From assembly GCA_964415715.1 (NCBI GenBank), contig CAYQBK010000087.1:1-22977 (forward strand): a stretch of 22,977 nt of DNA, in the 5' to 3' direction. Both the position numbers and the translations under genes were made by a program. Position 1 is the stretch's first letter. The number at the start of each line of letters is the position of its first letter. Shown here in pieces: positions 21,155-22,977 of the stretch. A model generated the notes under the pieces. That model did not search any database. It worked only from the letters and a program-made list of their open reading frames with translations, and was not told the origin of the DNA. The stretch comes from DALYDK01 sp964415715. Its GTDB lineage: Bacteria; Patescibacteriota; Saccharimonadia; Saccharimonadales; CAIOMD01.

Positions 21155-22582
21155 GTGAGAACGCATTTAAAACGAACTAGTTTGATATGTATTATTTGCG
21201 GGTTTGTTTTAATAGGATTGTTTTTAGCCAAACTAACTGAACCGTTAAGTGTAAGCTGGCTGATACTATGTTCAATATTGCTAGCTGGGCTACGTAAAAT
21301 AAAGGGCATCAATATTATTGTGTTCATATGTTTGGCATTGGTTTTGGGTTGGTGGCGTGGTGGAGTATTACAGGCTCAGAACATAAAATATCAGGATTAT
21401 TACGGCGACAAGATTACTTTGCGTGGGACGGCAACCGAAGATGGATTTTATAGCGATAAATCGCAGCTAGAATTTACAGTTAGTGATGTTAGTATCAATA
21501 ATAATGCTTTGCCGGGCAAGGTACGCATACGTGGTTTTGGTGCGCCAGCAGTTTACAGGTATGATCAAATTGAAGCTGTTGGCAAGCTATACCCTAGCAG
21601 GGGTGGAAGACAGGCAAGTATGTCGTTTGCTGATATCGATGTTACTGGCACAACTAATGGGCTGGTTGACAAATTTAGACGGAATTTTATAGCTGGCATG
21701 GAAAATGCTTTGCCGGAGCCAGCTGCTAGCTTGGGCATCGGTTTATTAGTTGGTCAGCGGAGCTTAATGCCCGATGATGTACTAGCGATTTTGGTGACTG
21801 TTGGCTTGGTACATATTATTGCTGTTAGCGGTTACAATTTGACGATAATTGTTGATTTTTCACGACGCTTAACTGCCAAAATGTCACGTTTTCAGGTGGT
21901 GTTTATTGCCTGTATGCTCATGTATTTTTTCATCTTGGTTACTGGTTTTTCGCCATCGATAGTACGGGCGGCTATGGTATCAGTACTATCACTACTAGCT
22001 TGGTATTTTGGGCGCAAATTTATGCCACTATTATTAATACTATTAGTGGCTGCTATCACTGCCTTTTTTAACCCATATTATGTCTGGGGTGATATTGGTT
22101 GGTATTTGTCGTTTTTGGCCTTTTTTGGAATATTGATACTTGCCCCGCAGATCGTAAAAATGTTTAAAAAAGATAAGCTTCCACTACTAATAGCTATTGC
22201 CATAGAATCACTTTCGGCAACAATAATGACCGCTCCGCTGATAATGTCTATTTTTGGTAGAGTTTCGCTTGTGAGTTTGGTGGCCAATATTATCGTTGTG
22301 CCACTTGTGCCATTTGCTATGCTGTTTTCGCTGATAGCTGGTTTGGCGGGTATGATAGTGCCGACTATATCAGGCTGGTTAGCTTTGCCTGCTAGAATAT
22401 TGTTAAATATTATACTGACAGTATCTGAAAAATTGTCAAAAATACCGCACGCACAACTAAATATGAATTTGTCTATAGCAGGCATGTTAGCGATGTATGC
22501 GGTTGTAATTATTGTTATATTTGCTCTGCGCAGGCGAAATCAATCTGTTACAATAGTAGCAGAAAATAATATAGAGGTTTGA
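21155..22582 (+). CDS. comEC: ComEC/Rec2-type DNA uptake channel, without metallo-beta-lactamase domain
   Basis: This 475-residue polytopic protein of the competence channel family moves single-stranded DNA across the inner membrane during uptake. The N-terminus has two or three helices and a soluble OB-like (DUF4131) part (TLRGTATEDGFY, GKVRIRGFG). The competence domain contains LGIGLLVGQRSLMPDDV, VGLVHIIAVSGYNLTII (family GLxHLLAISGLH), FSPSIVRAAMVSVL, and later helices with FGRVSLVSLVANIIVVPLVP. It ends after the membrane domain, so the C-terminal nuclease-like domain of longer ComEC (about 750 residues) is absent. A GTG start at 21155 is used; no Shine-Dalgarno is visible. YebC follows with one base between. 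Confidence 0.92.
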   Translation: MRTHLKRTSLICIICGFVLIGLFLAKLTEPLSVSWLILCSILLAGLRKIKGINIIVFICLALVLGWWRGGVLQAQNIKYQDYYGDKITLRGTATEDGFYSDKSQLEFTVSDVSINNNALPGKVRIRGFGAPAVYRYDQIEAVGKLYPSRGGRQASMSFADIDVTGTTNGLVDKFRRNFIAGMENALPEPAASLGIGLLVGQRSLMPDDVLAILVTVGLVHIIAVSGYNLTIIVDFSRRLTAKMSRFQVVFIACMLMYFFILVTGFSPSIVRAAMVSVLSLLAWYFGRKFMPLLLILLVAAITAFFNPYYVWGDIGWYLSFLAFFGILILAPQIVKMFKKDKLPLLIAIAIESLSATIMTAPLIMSIFGRVSLVSLVANIIVVPLVPFAMLFSLIAGLAGMIVPTISGWLALPARILLNIILTVSEKLSKIPHAQLNMNLSIAGMLAMYAVVIIVIFALRRRNQSVTIVAENNIEV

Positions 22583-22583
22583 T

Positions 22584-22977
22584 ATGTCAGGACATTCCAA
22601 ATGGTCAACAATAAAACGTCAAAAAGGACTTGCCGATGCTAAGCGTGGGGCTATATTTACAAAAATAGGTAATCAAATAGCTGTTGCTGCCAAAGGCGGT
22701 GGTGATCCTGCCATGAATCCTGCGCTAGCTATGGCTATCGAAAAAGCCAAAGCAGCCAATATGCCAAATGCCAATATTGATAGGGCAATAGCCCGAGCAA
22801 CTGATAAAAATGCCGCACAGCTACAAGAAGTATTGTACGAAGGTTATGGACCAGGTGGTGTTGGTATATTGGTAGAGTGTGCAACCGATAACCTAAACAG
22901 GACTTACCCTGAAGTTAAAAACATCTTCAATAAAAAGGGTGGAAATATTGCCGAAACTGGGGCGGTGGCTTTTCAGT
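22584..22977 (+). CDS. yebC: YebC/TACO1-family regulator (3' end outside window)
   Basis: The first 131 residues are visible: MSGHSKWSTIKRQKGLADAK, IFTKIGNQIAVAAKGGGDPAMNPALAMAIEKAKAANMPNANIDRAIAR, YEGYGPGGVGILVECATDNLNRTYPEVKNIFNKKGGNIAETGAVAFQ. These are the standard YebC signatures. YebC/TACO1 proteins are reported as DNA-binding regulators and, more recently, as translation factors that help ribosomes through proline stretches. AGAGG lies upstream of ATG 22584. Coupling to comEC is likely, as the genes are one base apart. Confidence 0.97.
   Translation, partial: MSGHSKWSTIKRQKGLADAKRGAIFTKIGNQIAVAAKGGGDPAMNPALAMAIEKAKAANMPNANIDRAIARATDKNAAQLQEVLYEGYGPGGVGILVECATDNLNRTYPEVKNIFNKKGGNIAETGAVAFQ

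Noticed and set aside
1..22977. CRISPR array or transposase gene
   Set aside because: No spaced direct repeats of CRISPR type and no transposase or integrase motif were found in any frame read.

Overview
The window is AT-rich, densely packed bacterial DNA using the standard code: TGA is a real stop in several genes. The gene set (compact HrcA, ComEC without a metallo-beta-lactamase domain, many short intergenic gaps, divergent MurJ, RimK with a retropepsin-like partner) suggests a reduced genome of the candidate phyla radiation, most likely Saccharibacteria (TM7). That placement is an inference from protein style, not from a marker-gene tree.

Layout. 1-385: the end of ftsH, broken by an in-frame TAA into a protease-core part and a separate C-terminal helical part. 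429-2000: a MurJ/MviN-type flippase. 2060-4714: the translation GTPase LepA (EF4) encoded as two genes, G domain plus domain II and then domain III to the C-terminal domain, with a SAM-dependent methyltransferase gene set exactly between them and overlapping both. 4711-5952: a Bcp/PrxQ peroxiredoxin (minus strand), divergent from a guanylate-kinase-like protein whose Walker A lysine is arginine. 5946-6120: a 175-bp near-perfect palindrome resembling a MITE. 6142-13556: a heat-shock block, with CIRCE-hrcA-grpE-dnaK and a terminator, then a 963-residue polytopic membrane protein, then dnaJ behind a degenerate CIRCE.

13634-19235 is the accessory-looking part. It holds a 47-residue membrane peptide, a HExxH metallopeptidase-like protein in two overlapping frames, two distinct ATP-grasp ligases (one on each strand), and a retropepsin-like protease (DUF785/RimB type) joined to RimK. 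Three ATP-grasp amide ligases and two proteases in about 5.5 kb suggest a peptide-tagging and tag-removal or small-peptide system. 19195-20178: a DUF192 membrane-anchored protein and a small membrane protein. 20248-20671: a tRNA-Lys(UUU) gene surrounded by degenerate, inverted and directly repeated pieces of itself, as expected of an integration hot spot. 20686-22977: a DUF1653 protein, ComEC, and the start of YebC.

A recurring feature is a -10-like hexamer about six bases before a start codon that has no Shine-Dalgarno sequence, suggesting many leaderless mRNAs. Internal genes of operons do carry Shine-Dalgarno sequences.
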